Positions 51,297 to 60,927 of a DNA stretch of 64,000 nucleotides are shown piece after piece. The position numbers and the translations under genes were made by a program. The notes beneath the pieces were generated by a model. It did no database searches. It was not told the DNA's origin and saw nothing but the letters and a program-made list of their open reading frames with translations. Numbering within the stretch: position 1 is the stretch's first letter; each line of letters begins with the position of its first letter. Source of the stretch: an uncultured Candidatus Peregrinibacteria bacterium. GTDB lineage: Bacteria; Patescibacteriota; Gracilibacteria; Peribacterales; Peribacteraceae. Where the stretch lies: NCBI GenBank assembly GCA_903825315.1, contig CAIKAD010000005.1:218404-282403 (forward strand), read 5' to 3'.

Positions 51297-52766
51297 ATGA
51301 CGCACGCGAGCATCCTCCTCAAGGGTTTCAACGATGTCTGCAGCAAGCGGATGCTGGAGCGTGCGTTCCGCGACGTGCACGTGGATACCTGTGTGTCCGT
51401 ACTGGAGGATTACGCCACGGCGGAACTGCCGGACTTTGGCGGGGAGCATATGCGCATTTCGTCCACGCAGCTGCGGGAACGGCCGTATGCGGACGTGGAT
51501 TGGAACACCATTACACCGCTGGATGAGGATCTCATCGAGCGCATGCGACCGTACGAGGCGGTGTATTTGCTCATGCAGGGGCGTTACGGCCTCCATGCCG
51601 ATATCCCCTACGAAGAACGCAAACACCTCTATGTTCAGCACCTGCGCTACTGGAACCATGTTCTCATTACCAAGCGCATTGATCTCTCCTTCCATTTCAC
51701 GCTCCCCCATCAGTGTTACGACTATGTCATCTACGGTCTCTGTAAGCTCAGGGGCATTCCCCTGTTTTACCTCGACCGGTGTTACATTATGGATGCCTGT
51801 TTCCTCGTGGACGAGATTGAAGAGCCGGGCAAGGAACTCGCGAAGAAGATGGTGGAACTGCGCACGCGCTATCCCGATGCTTCTCATCTGGTTCCCCTTA
51901 CGCCCAAGTTCGAAGAGTACTATGCGGCGCAGACGCAGAGGGACGAAGAGCCTTGGAATCTGTTCAAGTGCGGCAAGCCGGGTCTCCAGCGCAGCTTCGT
52001 GCGCAGATGGACGGGCGTTGCGGCGAAGATGTTGTTCCATCGTCCCCGGCAATTCATCTCCCTTGTGTTTTCTCTCCAGTTCTGGAAGAGGAAGTGGACG
52101 CAGCACAACACCGCCCGGTTGTATGACCGTTTTGTTACCGTACCTGACCTGTCGCAGCCGTACATCTATTTTCCTCTTCACCAGCAGCCGGAAGCGACCA
52201 CGTGTCCAATGGGAGGGGTATTCGCCGATCAGGAACTTTGCGTCCAGCTTCTTGCGGCGCATCTTCCCCCGGGCGTGCGGATCTACGTCAAAGAACATCC
52301 TGCGCAGGGGGAAATCTGTCGCAGCATGGAATTCTATCGTGCGTTCCACGAGATCCCGTCTGTCACGCTCGTTCCCCGCAGCCAGGACACCTTCGGGCTC
52401 ATGAAGAACGCCATCGCCGTGGCTACCATCACTGGGACTGCAGGGTATGAGTGCCTCTTCCGCGGTACACCCGCACTCCTCTTCGGTCACCGCTTTACCC
52501 AGTACGCGCCGGGTGTGCATTGCATCCGTACCTCTGAGAGCTGTGCACATGCTGTACGATGCATACTGGAAGAGCGCGAGAAACCCACACTCCATGACAT
52601 GCGGTTGTTCCTCAAAGCTGTGGAAGACTGTTCCTTTCCGTACGTGGGCGGTCCCAAGAGCCCGTATGAGTCCCGTTCTTTTGAGGAGAAGGCGGACATC
52701 ATGGGAGACAAGATTGCGGAGAAGGTGCGGCACATCGTCGGCATTTCTGGTACGCTCTCATCGTGA
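51297..52766 (+). CDS. Capsular-polysaccharide-synthesis-type protein (KpsC/LpsZ-like GT)
   Basis: 489 aa from the ATG at 51297. The second half holds the diagnostic stretch YIYFPLHQQPEATTCPMGGV, then VRIYVKEHPAQGEICRSMEF and IAVATITGTAGYECLFRGTP, as in KpsC/KpsS-type enzymes that build the Kdo linker of group 2 capsules and in related capsule proteins. The N-terminal half (DLIERMRPYEAVYLLMQGRY onward) is less familiar. Cytosolic. The downstream membrane gene overlaps by 4 bp (GTGA). Assignment to the superfamily is likely; the sugar specificity is open. Confidence 0.75.
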   Translation: MTHASILLKGFNDVCSKRMLERAFRDVHVDTCVSVLEDYATAELPDFGGEHMRISSTQLRERPYADVDWNTITPLDEDLIERMRPYEAVYLLMQGRYGLHADIPYEERKHLYVQHLRYWNHVLITKRIDLSFHFTLPHQCYDYVIYGLCKLRGIPLFYLDRCYIMDACFLVDEIEEPGKELAKKMVELRTRYPDASHLVPLTPKFEEYYAAQTQRDEEPWNLFKCGKPGLQRSFVRRWTGVAAKMLFHRPRQFISLVFSLQFWKRKWTQHNTARLYDRFVTVPDLSQPYIYFPLHQQPEATTCPMGGVFADQELCVQLLAAHLPPGVRIYVKEHPAQGEICRSMEFYRAFHEIPSVTLVPRSQDTFGLMKNAIAVATITGTAGYECLFRGTPALLFGHRFTQYAPGVHCIRTSESCAHAVRCILEEREKPTLHDMRLFLKAVEDCSFPYVGGPKSPYESRSFEEKADIMGDKIAEKVRHIVGISGTLSS

Positions 52767-54385
52767 TCAAAACTCCCGGTCCCCGTTTGCAGTCGGTTCT
52801 CCTGGTCGTGTGCAGTGTACTGCTGGTGTTCTTCTGGATGCTGCCGGCGCTCCTCGCAGGGTACCCGCCGTTTTTGCCCGGCATCGAGATGGCGCGGGAT
52901 TTTATGGAGACCGGCGTGTTCTCCAACAACATCGCGCGGGTTATGACACTGTTCCTCGGCGTGATGCACACCGCTGGCATCGGGTGGCGCGACAGCATGG
53001 GCTGGGCATTGCTCAATGCATCCCTGATGGCTGCATCGGTGATGGTCTTCTGGTTCCTCGTGCGCCGGCTCTTTGGCGCGGGAACGGCGTGGGTGTCTGC
53101 GCTCGTCTATGCCCTCATGCCCATGTACTGGTTGGAGGCGCTCAAGACCGACGGCTACGCACTGGCGTTTCTCCTCGCTTTCCTCAGCGCGCTCGTCTTT
53201 GTCCTGCTCTCCAAAAAGCATCTCTGGATTGCCATTATCCTCTCAGCTCTCCTTCTAGGATTCTCCATTTCCGCGCGCGACGCTCTCGTCACCTTTGTGC
53301 CCTGGGTCTGTTGTGCGTTCCTGTGGATCTTCCGCCGTTCCTGGAAGAAGGCGGCGCTGGCGGCGTTCCTCTTCGGCGCGTTCAGCGTGGTGGGATACCT
53401 CTCTCCGCTCCTTGTCCCCGTCCTCCACGCGAACGGCAGCCTGAAGGATCGTGCTGCACTGTTCGTGTCTTCCATCGGCTCGCGGGATTCCGGTCTCAAT
53501 CACCTGTACCCGGATGACTGGACATACCAGTTCGACCGTACCGCATATGACAAGATACTGCTCGACAAGGCGCAGAACGGATCCTTTCTCGACCGGCGCG
53601 CGGACGAGAGTTACCTCATGCTCTTCGGTGTGGAGAAGACTACCCTGCTCGGACGGCTCAAGGCCGGCACCTGGTCATTTGTGAACCAGATCCCGTCCCT
53701 CATCTTTCCGGAGACGGTGGGCGGAGCGTTCCTGTGGCTCTTCATTATCCCGGGCATCGTGGTTCTGTGGCGCAAACATCGTCCGCTCATGCTCTTCTAC
53801 CTCGGCTCGATTTTGTGGATGGAGGTGGTGGTGCGGTTCGTGCTCCTCTACACGCGTAGCCACCTCATGGATGTGGGGTGGGGCTTGGCGATCTTTGCCG
53901 GTGCCGGGGTGATGGCGCTGGCGCCCGTTCTGCACCGCGAATGGAAGAAATGGGCGGCAGGCGCATTAGTAGTGCTCATGGCTTTCCTCATCGGTTTGCA
54001 GCTCGTACAGGCGAACCGCAAGGATTTCGCATCCTATTACACCAAGTCCCCCGTTCCGGAAACGTACGCCGCCACTGCGGTACTGGATACCCTTCCGTCG
54101 GACGCCGTGGTGGCGCACCCAAGCAAGTGGACGCTGTTCACGTTCAAGGGATACAAGAATGCGGTGATGATCCATCCGGATACCATCGCGCGTCTGGCGC
54201 CGGAGAACCGGCTGGCGGAACCGTTTACCTACTACAAGGTCACGCATATCATCGGGTATTCCGACGAGGATGTAGCCGCCATCAAGAAAGTCCTCCCGCA
54301 CATCCAAGTGGTGACGTACGACGTCGGCAGCTCACCGGTGAAGGTCACGCCGTTCCTCCAGTATTTGCTTCACCTGTTCCGCTGA
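52763..54385 (+). CDS. GT39-like membrane glycosyltransferase (GT-C)
   Basis: 540 aa with a GTG start overlapping the preceding stop. About ten hydrophobic helices; the first outer loop FLPGIEMARDFMETGVFSNN carries acidic residues (Glu, Asp) where GT-C enzymes hold their catalytic acid. The YALMPMYWLEALKTDGYALA stretch matches PMT_2-type proteins. A soluble C-terminal domain (KSPVPETYAATAVLDTLPSD onward) faces outward. The 3' end overlaps the convergent GT4 gene by 41 bp. Confidence 0.8.
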   Translation: MIKTPGPRLQSVLLVVCSVLLVFFWMLPALLAGYPPFLPGIEMARDFMETGVFSNNIARVMTLFLGVMHTAGIGWRDSMGWALLNASLMAASVMVFWFLVRRLFGAGTAWVSALVYALMPMYWLEALKTDGYALAFLLAFLSALVFVLLSKKHLWIAIILSALLLGFSISARDALVTFVPWVCCAFLWIFRRSWKKAALAAFLFGAFSVVGYLSPLLVPVLHANGSLKDRAALFVSSIGSRDSGLNHLYPDDWTYQFDRTAYDKILLDKAQNGSFLDRRADESYLMLFGVEKTTLLGRLKAGTWSFVNQIPSLIFPETVGGAFLWLFIIPGIVVLWRKHRPLMLFYLGSILWMEVVVRFVLLYTRSHLMDVGWGLAIFAGAGVMALAPVLHREWKKWAAGALVVLMAFLIGLQLVQANRKDFASYYTKSPVPETYAATAVLDTLPSDAVVAHPSKWTLFTFKGYKNAVMIHPDTIARLAPENRLAEPFTYYKVTHIIGYSDEDVAAIKKVLPHIQVVTYDVGSSPVKVTPFLQYLLHLFR

Positions 54386-55604
54386 GGAGATTGAGGTAGG
54401 CGGTTGCCTGCCGCTCGGTGGTGAAGGAATTGCGTACGCGCTGCCGGCCGTGCTCACCCATTTCCCGTGCTTTTGCGCGGTCCTGTAGGAGCGTGAGGAG
54501 ACGATCTGCGTATTGGTCCGTGTCCCGCGGGTTGATGATAAAGCCCGTCTGCCCATCCACGAGAATTTCCGGTGTCCCGCCAAAGCACGTTCCCACCACC
54601 GGAACACCTTCGGCCATCGACTCAATATTCATCAGATTGAAGGGATCAAGGTAGAGGGAGGGTGTGGTCGCAACCGCGGACGCCGCATAGGCAACCCGCA
54701 TCCGCTCCCGTGTAAGCCATCCCGCGGAAATGATCCCTTTCCTTTCCTCTTCCGGGAGATGTTCGAGGAGTGGACGTATGCGTTCGGGGTCGCCGGCCAG
54801 GAGAAGCTGGGCGTCGGGGTGGCTCCTGCGGACCGCGGCGAAGGCGGCCAGCAGCGCGGCGCTGCCTTTGTCCTCACTCATACGGCCTCCGTAGAGGATC
54901 ACTGCATCCCCCAGCTTCAGCTCCTCTTTATAAGAGGCAACGTCCGCTTCCGGTACCGGTGGCAGAATGTCTGTCCCGTTGTACACCGTCACGTCCGTCG
55001 AAATGCCATTTGCATTGAGGAAGTTCCGGAGTACGTCGCTGATGGCAACGACCTGTGTTCCCGTGTCGCGCAGTACGCGCCGAATCGCACGGTTCCGGAG
55101 CGGCCAGTAGCGGCGGCCTGCCGCAGCAAGGTGCTCCCGCATATGCAAGCGGTGCGGCTTTCCTGCGAGCGTGTCCCGTTCGTACGCCGGTCCGCGCACA
55201 CGCCCGAAGGAGACGAGGAACGTGTCGTGCGCCGTGAGGATAATCCGGTTTGTATATACACGCGCAGCGCGCAGCGCGCCGTATGTGAGGAACTCGTGGA
55301 GGTTATGTGCGTGGACGGCGTCCGGCCTGCATTCCTGTAGGACGTTGTGGATGGAAGCGAGGACAGGAGCGGAGGAGGACACGCAGTATCGGTGCCGGAA
55401 CCGCCGGTCATACTGCACCGGAAGGCTGACAATCTTCCCGATGTCGTCCTGCTCTTCCCGCCGTTCCCCGGTATCACTGTGCGCCGTAATGAGTGTCACG
55501 TCATGGCCGCGCTCACGGTAGGCGCGCCGCAGATCATCCACCACGACAGCCGCTCCCCCGCGTGCCGAGGGGAGGACGTCGTCGTTAAGGAGGACGATAC
55601 GCAT
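54345..55604 (-). CDS. Glycosyltransferase family 4 protein
   Basis: 419 aa. MRIVLLNDDVLPSARGGAAV with the GGAA loop, donor domain AVILYGGRMSEDKGSAALLA, nucleotide-sugar site LDPFNLMNIESMAEGVPVVG followed by TCFGGTPEIL. A complete GT-B enzyme. Convergent and overlapping with the GT-C gene; divergent from the ABC exporter. Confidence 0.92.
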   Translation of the reverse strand: MRIVLLNDDVLPSARGGAAVVVDDLRRAYRERGHDVTLITAHSDTGERREEQDDIGKIVSLPVQYDRRFRHRYCVSSSAPVLASIHNVLQECRPDAVHAHNLHEFLTYGALRAARVYTNRIILTAHDTFLVSFGRVRGPAYERDTLAGKPHRLHMREHLAAAGRRYWPLRNRAIRRVLRDTGTQVVAISDVLRNFLNANGISTDVTVYNGTDILPPVPEADVASYKEELKLGDAVILYGGRMSEDKGSAALLAAFAAVRRSHPDAQLLLAGDPERIRPLLEHLPEEERKGIISAGWLTRERMRVAYAASAVATTPSLYLDPFNLMNIESMAEGVPVVGTCFGGTPEILVDGQTGFIINPRDTDQYADRLLTLLQDRAKAREMGEHGRQRVRNSFTTERQATAYLNLLSGTGEANTGGTA

Positions 55605-55726
55605 GGGCAGTGCCTATTGTCGCGGCAGGGTCGTCTGCTGCGCAAGGGAGGACGGTGAGTCCAAACTCAGCCAACCTCGCAGAATTAGTCTGGAAATTCC
55701 CGCAAAACGACGCTAGCGTTTACGGG

Positions 55727-57547
55727 ATGGGTAACACCCCCCGGGAACGTTCCAATGTCGCGCGTATTTTCCAGCTTCTCCGGTGGATAGGCATCCAACC
55801 GGTGTACCTGACGATCCCTTTAGCCCTGGCGATCATTTCCGCCCTGTTTGAGGGGGCGGGAATGGGGCTCCTCATTCCCCTTCTCAACGGGTTCCTCCAA
55901 AAGAGCTTCAGCTTCATCACGGACGCGCCGTACATCGGGCCTATCATGCACAAGCTGCCGTCCTCCATCCTGGAGAACGACCGTCTCCTCTTCGGCGTGC
56001 TGCTCGCGGGGTTCATCGCCATCCAGGTCCTTAAGAACCTCTTCCGCTACCTTTCCGTCGTCAGCATTTCCTACTTCTCCGAGCGGGCGCAGCACCACCT
56101 GCGCAAGGTGCTCTTCACCCGGTACCTGAGCTTCGGCAAGCTCTTCTTTGACACTACCAACATCGGCCACCACAACACGCTCCTCCTCGATTTCTGCCGC
56201 CGCGCCCTGCTACCGCTCACGATGGCGGACCGCTACATCAATTCCCTGTTCTCGCTCAGTATCTATTTCGTGATGATGCTGTTCATCTCCTGGAAGATGA
56301 CCGTGTTCGCGGTACCGCTCTTTATCCTGCTGCACCTCGTGGTGCGCGGCATGATCATGAGCATCAAGTCCCTCTCCCGCGCCATTGCGCATCGCGGGTC
56401 CGAGCTCGGCAAGAAGTCCGTGGAAATCCTCTCCACCATCGCTCTCGTAAAAGCCTATCGCACGGAGCGAGACGAGCAGCTGCAGTACACGCGCATCAGC
56501 GACGAGAAAGCACGCATGGATTACAAAGCCAGCGCGCTCCAGGCGCTTATCCTGCCACTTCAGGAAACCATCACGCTCCTTGTGGCGTCTTCCATTTTCG
56601 TGGGTGCGCTCGTCTTCTTCGGACGTGACCAGATCGCCTCCGGTTCGGCTCTGGTTGTGTACTTCTATATCGTCGTTAACGCGGCGAGCAAGTTCGGGAG
56701 CCTTTCGGGCTTCCGCGGCACGCTGGCATCCGCTTCGGGCCCGCTCGACGAGGTCTTCCAGGTTTTTGACGCAAAGGGCAAATACTTCGTTACCGGCGGA
56801 GATAAGACGTTCTCCGGTCTGGAGCACGCCATTGAGTTCCGCCACCTCACTTTCTCATACGCGGAGGGGCGGTATGTATTGAAGGATGTTTCGCTTACGT
56901 TCCAGCGCGGCAAGATGACTGCCGTCGTCGGACCCACGGGCGCAGGAAAGAGCACGCTCATCAGCCTGCTCATGCGGTTCTACGACTGTCCTCCCGCCTC
57001 CCTCTTTATCGACGGTGAGGATATCCGCAACTTTACGCTGGATTCCTACCTCGCCCGCGTCGCCTTGGTGAGCCAGGAGACTCTCCTCCTCCACGATTCG
57101 TTGCGGAACAACATCACCTATGGGCTGCAGAACGTGTCGGAGGAGGCGCTGCAGGATGCAGTGCGCCGGGCGCGTCTCTCGGCATTCGTCAAGCTTCTGC
57201 CGCAGGGGCTCGAGACGCCCATCGGCGACCGGGGCGTGAAACTGAGCGGTGGCGAGAAGCAGCGCGTCTCCATTGCCCGCGCACTCCTCAAGGGTGCCGA
57301 TATCCTCATCCTCGACGAGGCGACGAGCTCCCTCGACAGCCAGACCGAAAAGCTCATTCAGGAGGCTATCGACGAGGCGGTGCAGGGGCGTACGTCCATC
57401 GTCATTGCGCACCGGCTCTCCACGATCCGCAATGCCGACAAGATCGTAGTGCTCAAGGATGGGCGCCTGGCGGAGGAGGGGGCGCTTCAGGAGCTTTTGG
57501 ATAAGCACGGGACCTTCCACGAGCTCTGGGAACAGCAGAAATTTTGA
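55727..57547 (+). CDS. MsbA-type ABC exporter (TMD-NBD half transporter)
   Basis: 606 aa from the ATG at 55727; the frame is open to 55610 but those residues are not family-like. Six membrane helices in the first 330 residues (PLALAIISALFEGAGMGLLI as TM1), then an ATPase domain: Walker A GPTGAGKS (402-409), signature LSGGEKQ (near 506), Walker B ILILDEATSS (from 526) and H-loop AHRLS. Works as homodimer, probably flipping a lipid-linked oligosaccharide or glycolipid. As the only recognised exporter in the locus, it is the best candidate for moving the glycan precursor across the membrane. Confidence 0.94.
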   Translation: MGNTPRERSNVARIFQLLRWIGIQPVYLTIPLALAIISALFEGAGMGLLIPLLNGFLQKSFSFITDAPYIGPIMHKLPSSILENDRLLFGVLLAGFIAIQVLKNLFRYLSVVSISYFSERAQHHLRKVLFTRYLSFGKLFFDTTNIGHHNTLLLDFCRRALLPLTMADRYINSLFSLSIYFVMMLFISWKMTVFAVPLFILLHLVVRGMIMSIKSLSRAIAHRGSELGKKSVEILSTIALVKAYRTERDEQLQYTRISDEKARMDYKASALQALILPLQETITLLVASSIFVGALVFFGRDQIASGSALVVYFYIVVNAASKFGSLSGFRGTLASASGPLDEVFQVFDAKGKYFVTGGDKTFSGLEHAIEFRHLTFSYAEGRYVLKDVSLTFQRGKMTAVVGPTGAGKSTLISLLMRFYDCPPASLFIDGEDIRNFTLDSYLARVALVSQETLLLHDSLRNNITYGLQNVSEEALQDAVRRARLSAFVKLLPQGLETPIGDRGVKLSGGEKQRVSIARALLKGADILILDEATSSLDSQTEKLIQEAIDEAVQGRTSIVIAHRLSTIRNADKIVVLKDGRLAEEGALQELLDKHGTFHELWEQQKF

Positions 57548-57595
57548 CGCAAGAACGATTCGTGTTCCCTGAAGGACTCTGTTACTATCGGCGCC

Positions 57596-59260
57596 ATGCC
57601 GATGGGTCGAGGCGGCAAAATTACTGCAGCTGCGGGGACCGTGGTCATTTGTGCTGCATTCGCCATCTCTCTCGTCCTGCTTCACGGTAGTACTCCCGAG
57701 ATATCCTCAGCGCTGGGTTCAGCATCATCATACTCATCGGTCTCCTATTCTTTTCCCGCGCTGCCCGATTCGACACAAGATACACCACCTCCTGTCATAA
57801 CCCTTCGCAGGGGCAGGCAGCTGTTTGTGGATGATTATCTCATTGATCAGACAACTCTCACGAGAACCTTTCATCAGGCAACGTACCATCCGGCTAATCC
57901 GGTGATCCTACCCGACCAACCCTGGGAACAGAGGGGATACACTCCTACCGCCATGGTCTACAGCGACGGCGTCTGGTACGACCCCGCGGATCATCTGTTC
58001 AAAATGTGGTACATGTGCGGCTTCATGACGTCCACGTGCTACGCGACGAGTACGGACGGCATCCAATGGGTCAAGCCATCCCTGAACGCAGTGGAAACGG
58101 GCACGAATCTCGTGTCGTACGATTGCCGTGATTCCGGCACGGTATGGCTGGACTTGGCTGCGCATGATCCGGCGCGTCGGTACAAGATGTTCCTGTCGAA
58201 GGGTTCCCTGGTCCTGTTTGTTTCTGCGGATGGCATCCACTGGTCAAAACCCGTGGCCTCCTCTCCTCCCGTCGCCGACAGGTCTACCGTGTATTACGAC
58301 CCGTTCCAGCGCGCCTGGGTGTACAGCCTGCGCTACTACACGGGCAAGGAAGATGTACGGCTCTACAGGAAACATCCGGATCCGGTGGAGGGACTCTCTT
58401 GGAAACCGTCCGATCTCGTGCCGTGGACGCAAGCAGACGCACTTGATTCTTACGTGACGGCGTCGGGATCAAAGGTTCCTCAAACGGAACTGTACAACCT
58501 CGATGCCACACCCTACGAAAGTCTCATGGTGGGTCTCTTTACCGTGTTTCAGGGGGATCTGCAGAAGGAGGGGTACCAGAAGCATAACCAGATTTTCATC
58601 GGATTCAGTCGCGACGGGTTCCATTGGGAACGGCAGGACCATCATCCTTTCATTGTAGAGCAGCAAGAAAAGGGAGCGTGGAATTGGGGCAACATCCAGT
58701 CGGCGGGCGGCGGGTTCCTTGTGGTGGGCGACCAGCTGTACTTTTACGTGAGCGGTCGTGAGCAGAGCCGCACGGCAGGGCGGAATTCCACCGGCCTGGC
58801 TACGCTGCGGCGGGACGGGTTTGCGTCCATGGATGCCGGAGACCAGGAGGGCATACTGACGACGCGGCCGCTGCTGTTCGGGGGCGGATCCTTGTTCGTC
58901 AACGCCGCGGTGTCACAGGGAACGTTGCGCGTGGAGGTTCTCGATGAGAACGGGAATGTACTGGAAGGGTATTCCCGGGCTCACTGTATGCCGCTACACA
59001 CGGACAGTACGATGACGGAAGTGCAGTGGAACAACTCTTCGGATCTTTCCTTTCTCTCCGGCAAACCTGTCCGGTTCCGCTTTGTGCTCCAAAACGGGTC
59101 GCTCTATTCCTTCTGGATCAGCTCGGACATGTCCGGGCAGAGCGGTGGGTACGTTGCGGGAGGGGGGCCGGGCGTGAGCAATCCGACGGATGATGATCCC
59201 GTGGGCGATCTATGGCTTTTCCTGCAACAAATCGCGCGCTACATCATCTTCCCGTACTGA
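57596..59260 (+). CDS. Secreted/anchored beta-propeller glycosidase-like protein (GH32/43/68-type fold)
   Basis: 554 aa. N-terminal signal or anchor helix (TAAAGTVVICAAFAISLVLL) followed by a Ser-rich linker. The core (about 70-400) shows repeated blades with FKMWYMCGFMTSTCYATSTD, RYKMFLSKGSLVLFVSADGI, RAWVYSLRYYTG and NQIFIGFSRDGFHWERQDHH, the YxS-DGIxW pattern of five-bladed propeller glycosidases and related proteins. VDDYLIDQTT near the N-terminus is typical of this uncharacterised subgroup. The C-terminal part is a beta-sandwich. Catalytic acids cannot be assigned by eye. It could trim the surface glycan outside the cell. Confidence 0.75.
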   Translation: MPMGRGGKITAAAGTVVICAAFAISLVLLHGSTPEISSALGSASSYSSVSYSFPALPDSTQDTPPPVITLRRGRQLFVDDYLIDQTTLTRTFHQATYHPANPVILPDQPWEQRGYTPTAMVYSDGVWYDPADHLFKMWYMCGFMTSTCYATSTDGIQWVKPSLNAVETGTNLVSYDCRDSGTVWLDLAAHDPARRYKMFLSKGSLVLFVSADGIHWSKPVASSPPVADRSTVYYDPFQRAWVYSLRYYTGKEDVRLYRKHPDPVEGLSWKPSDLVPWTQADALDSYVTASGSKVPQTELYNLDATPYESLMVGLFTVFQGDLQKEGYQKHNQIFIGFSRDGFHWERQDHHPFIVEQQEKGAWNWGNIQSAGGGFLVVGDQLYFYVSGREQSRTAGRNSTGLATLRRDGFASMDAGDQEGILTTRPLLFGGGSLFVNAAVSQGTLRVEVLDENGNVLEGYSRAHCMPLHTDSTMTEVQWNNSSDLSFLSGKPVRFRFVLQNGSLYSFWISSDMSGQSGGYVAGGGPGVSNPTDDDPVGDLWLFLQQIARYIIFPY

Positions 59261-59300
59261 ACGGATGGACGTCTGTCGTTTGTCATGTATCACAAATAGA

Positions 59301-60224
59301 CTACTTCACGGCTTTTCGTATCTTCTGTGCGATGAAGATATCCGTTGCCTCGCGTGATTCCACGGTCATTCCGCCGATGTGCGGAGTGAGGATGATGTTG
59401 TCGTGCGTCTTTGCATAGTCGATGAGCGGACTCGAGGCATTCTTATTCGTGAAGGAGAGTTCATCCGCTAATACGTCCGTCGCGTAGCCGGCCAGTTGCC
59501 CGTTTTCGAGCGATGCTAAGACCTCGCGTTCATCCACGATTTTGCCGCGCGACGTGTTGATGAGGACGGTGCCCGGCTTGATCATCTTCAATTCCTTTGC
59601 GCCGATCATTTCTTCCGTATCTTCGTTGAGGGGGACGTGGAGCGAAATGGCGTCAGACGTTTCCAGAAGCTTTGCCAGGGGAGTGCTCCCCTCTTCCGCA
59701 GGATCGGTGAAGAGGACGGTCATCTCCAGTGCTGTTCCGTAGCGTCCCATCATCTTTCCCAACCGTCCGTATCCCACGATGCCGAGAGTCTTTCCTTTAA
59801 GCGAGTGTCCTTCAAAGCTGCTGCGGTCCCATGTGCCGTCGCGGACGGACAGGTGGGCTGCGGGAATTCTGCGGATGAGCGCGAGGAGGAGCCCCAGTGC
59901 AAGTTCCGCCGTGGATGTCACGGACTGCAGAAAAGCAGTCTCTCCCTTGAGGCTCAAGACGGTGATGCCCTTGGACTCCGCATAAGCGATGTCGATGTGG
60001 TCGAGGCCGGTTGTGGCGGTGGCGATCACTTTCAGTTTGGTTCCTGCATCAATCACTTCCCGGTCAATCCGCTGTTCCAGTCCTACGACAAGAATCGTGA
60101 CGTCACGCACGCGGGCGAGGAGGTCTTTGCGGTCCTTCACGCCTTCCTGCACTTCTCCCACCTGCGCCAGGATGCGCTTGCCGCCCTCTGCGAAGTGCCC
60201 GATGGTGACGAGGATGGATTCCAT
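59301..60224 (-). CDS. D-isomer-specific 2-hydroxyacid dehydrogenase
   Basis: 307 aa from the ATG at 60224, one base after the neuA stop. NAD-binding GIVGYGRLGKMMG (148-160), substrate/catalytic Arg226 in NTSRGKIVDE, and His282 in ILTPHIGG. The Glu of the relay is within ATDVLADELSF. The family reduces 2-keto acids to D-2-hydroxyacids; the substrate is unknown. Its position as the last gene of the neuBCA operon suggests a role in nonulosonate or 3-carbon acceptor metabolism. Confidence 0.92.
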   Translation of the reverse strand: MESILVTIGHFAEGGKRILAQVGEVQEGVKDRKDLLARVRDVTILVVGLEQRIDREVIDAGTKLKVIATATTGLDHIDIAYAESKGITVLSLKGETAFLQSVTSTAELALGLLLALIRRIPAAHLSVRDGTWDRSSFEGHSLKGKTLGIVGYGRLGKMMGRYGTALEMTVLFTDPAEEGSTPLAKLLETSDAISLHVPLNEDTEEMIGAKELKMIKPGTVLINTSRGKIVDEREVLASLENGQLAGYATDVLADELSFTNKNASSPLIDYAKTHDNIILTPHIGGMTVESREATDIFIAQKIRKAVK

Positions 60225-60225
60225 T

Positions 60226-60927
60226 TTAGCCCTTACGCTTGAGGAAAAACTCGGCCATCTCCAGATCAACAGGTTCATTAATGTCGATGCTCCGTTCCCG
60301 CGGCATGAGGTAGGGGCGCGAGACGGCGCCGAAGAGGTCGCCCTGCTCGATGAGAGATGTGCGGGTGAGATATACCGCGGTGTTGCGCTTATAGACGGGT
60401 CCGGAGGCGTCGCGCTGCTGCGAAGCCTTCCCCTCCTCCTGGAGGAGGGGTGCGATGGCGTCCTCCTCAATGCGCTTGAGTTTCTGCGGAGCCATGTCAC
60501 TCAGTTGCACCATGCTCATCACAGAGTCGGCACCCGTGTCCACGATTTTCTCGATGCACGCGTCGATGTCCTGTGCCGTGCGGAGGGGAGAGGTGGGCTG
60601 GAGGATCATCACGTAGTCGTACTCCTCCCCGTGGTCCCGCAGCCACCGGAGCGCATGCTGAACAACGGCGATGGACGTACTGTCGTCACCTGCGAGTTCT
60701 GAGGGGCGCATGAACGGGACGTCGCCCCCGTACTCGCGTGCGACGGTGGCGATGTCGTCACTGTCCGTGGAGACGATGCAACGTGTGAGGTGCCTGCTCC
60801 CGCAGGCCGCTTCGAGCGTGTAGGCGATGAGCGGCCGCCCTGCGAGGGGCGTCACGTTCTTGCGTGGAATGCCCTTGCTGCCGCCGCGGGCAGGGATGAT
60901 GCCGAGGATCCGCTTTCCTTTATACAT
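60226..60927 (-). CDS. neuA: Acylneuraminate (nonulosonate) cytidylyltransferase
   Basis: 233 aa. Activates sialic-acid-type sugars with CTP. IIPARGGSKGIPRKNV (10-25) is the CTP-binding signature; STDSDDIATVAREYG and MILQPTSPLRTAQDIDACI follow in order. Residues 160-167 (PLLQEEGK) are encoded by a perfect 21-bp palindrome (60430-60450) and are not typical of the family. Overlaps neuC by 8 bp. Confidence 0.93.
   Translation of the reverse strand: MYKGKRILGIIPARGGSKGIPRKNVTPLAGRPLIAYTLEAACGSRHLTRCIVSTDSDDIATVAREYGGDVPFMRPSELAGDDSTSIAVVQHALRWLRDHGEEYDYVMILQPTSPLRTAQDIDACIEKIVDTGADSVMSMVQLSDMAPQKLKRIEEDAIAPLLQEEGKASQQRDASGPVYKRNTAVYLTRTSLIEQGDLFGAVSRPYLMPRERSIDINEPVDLEMAEFFLKRKG
60430..60450. 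repeat. Perfect 21-bp palindrome in frame within neuA
   Basis: Arms CCCCTCCTCC and GGAGGAGGGG around a central T. Encodes PLLQEEG on the minus strand. It resembles GC-rich PLLQEEG-type palindromes and the CCCTCCCCC palindrome at 32338. Confidence 0.6.

Noticed and set aside
51189..52733. 514-codon minus-strand open frame
   Set aside because: Antisense to the KpsC-like gene, which has recognisable motifs; the minus product has none.
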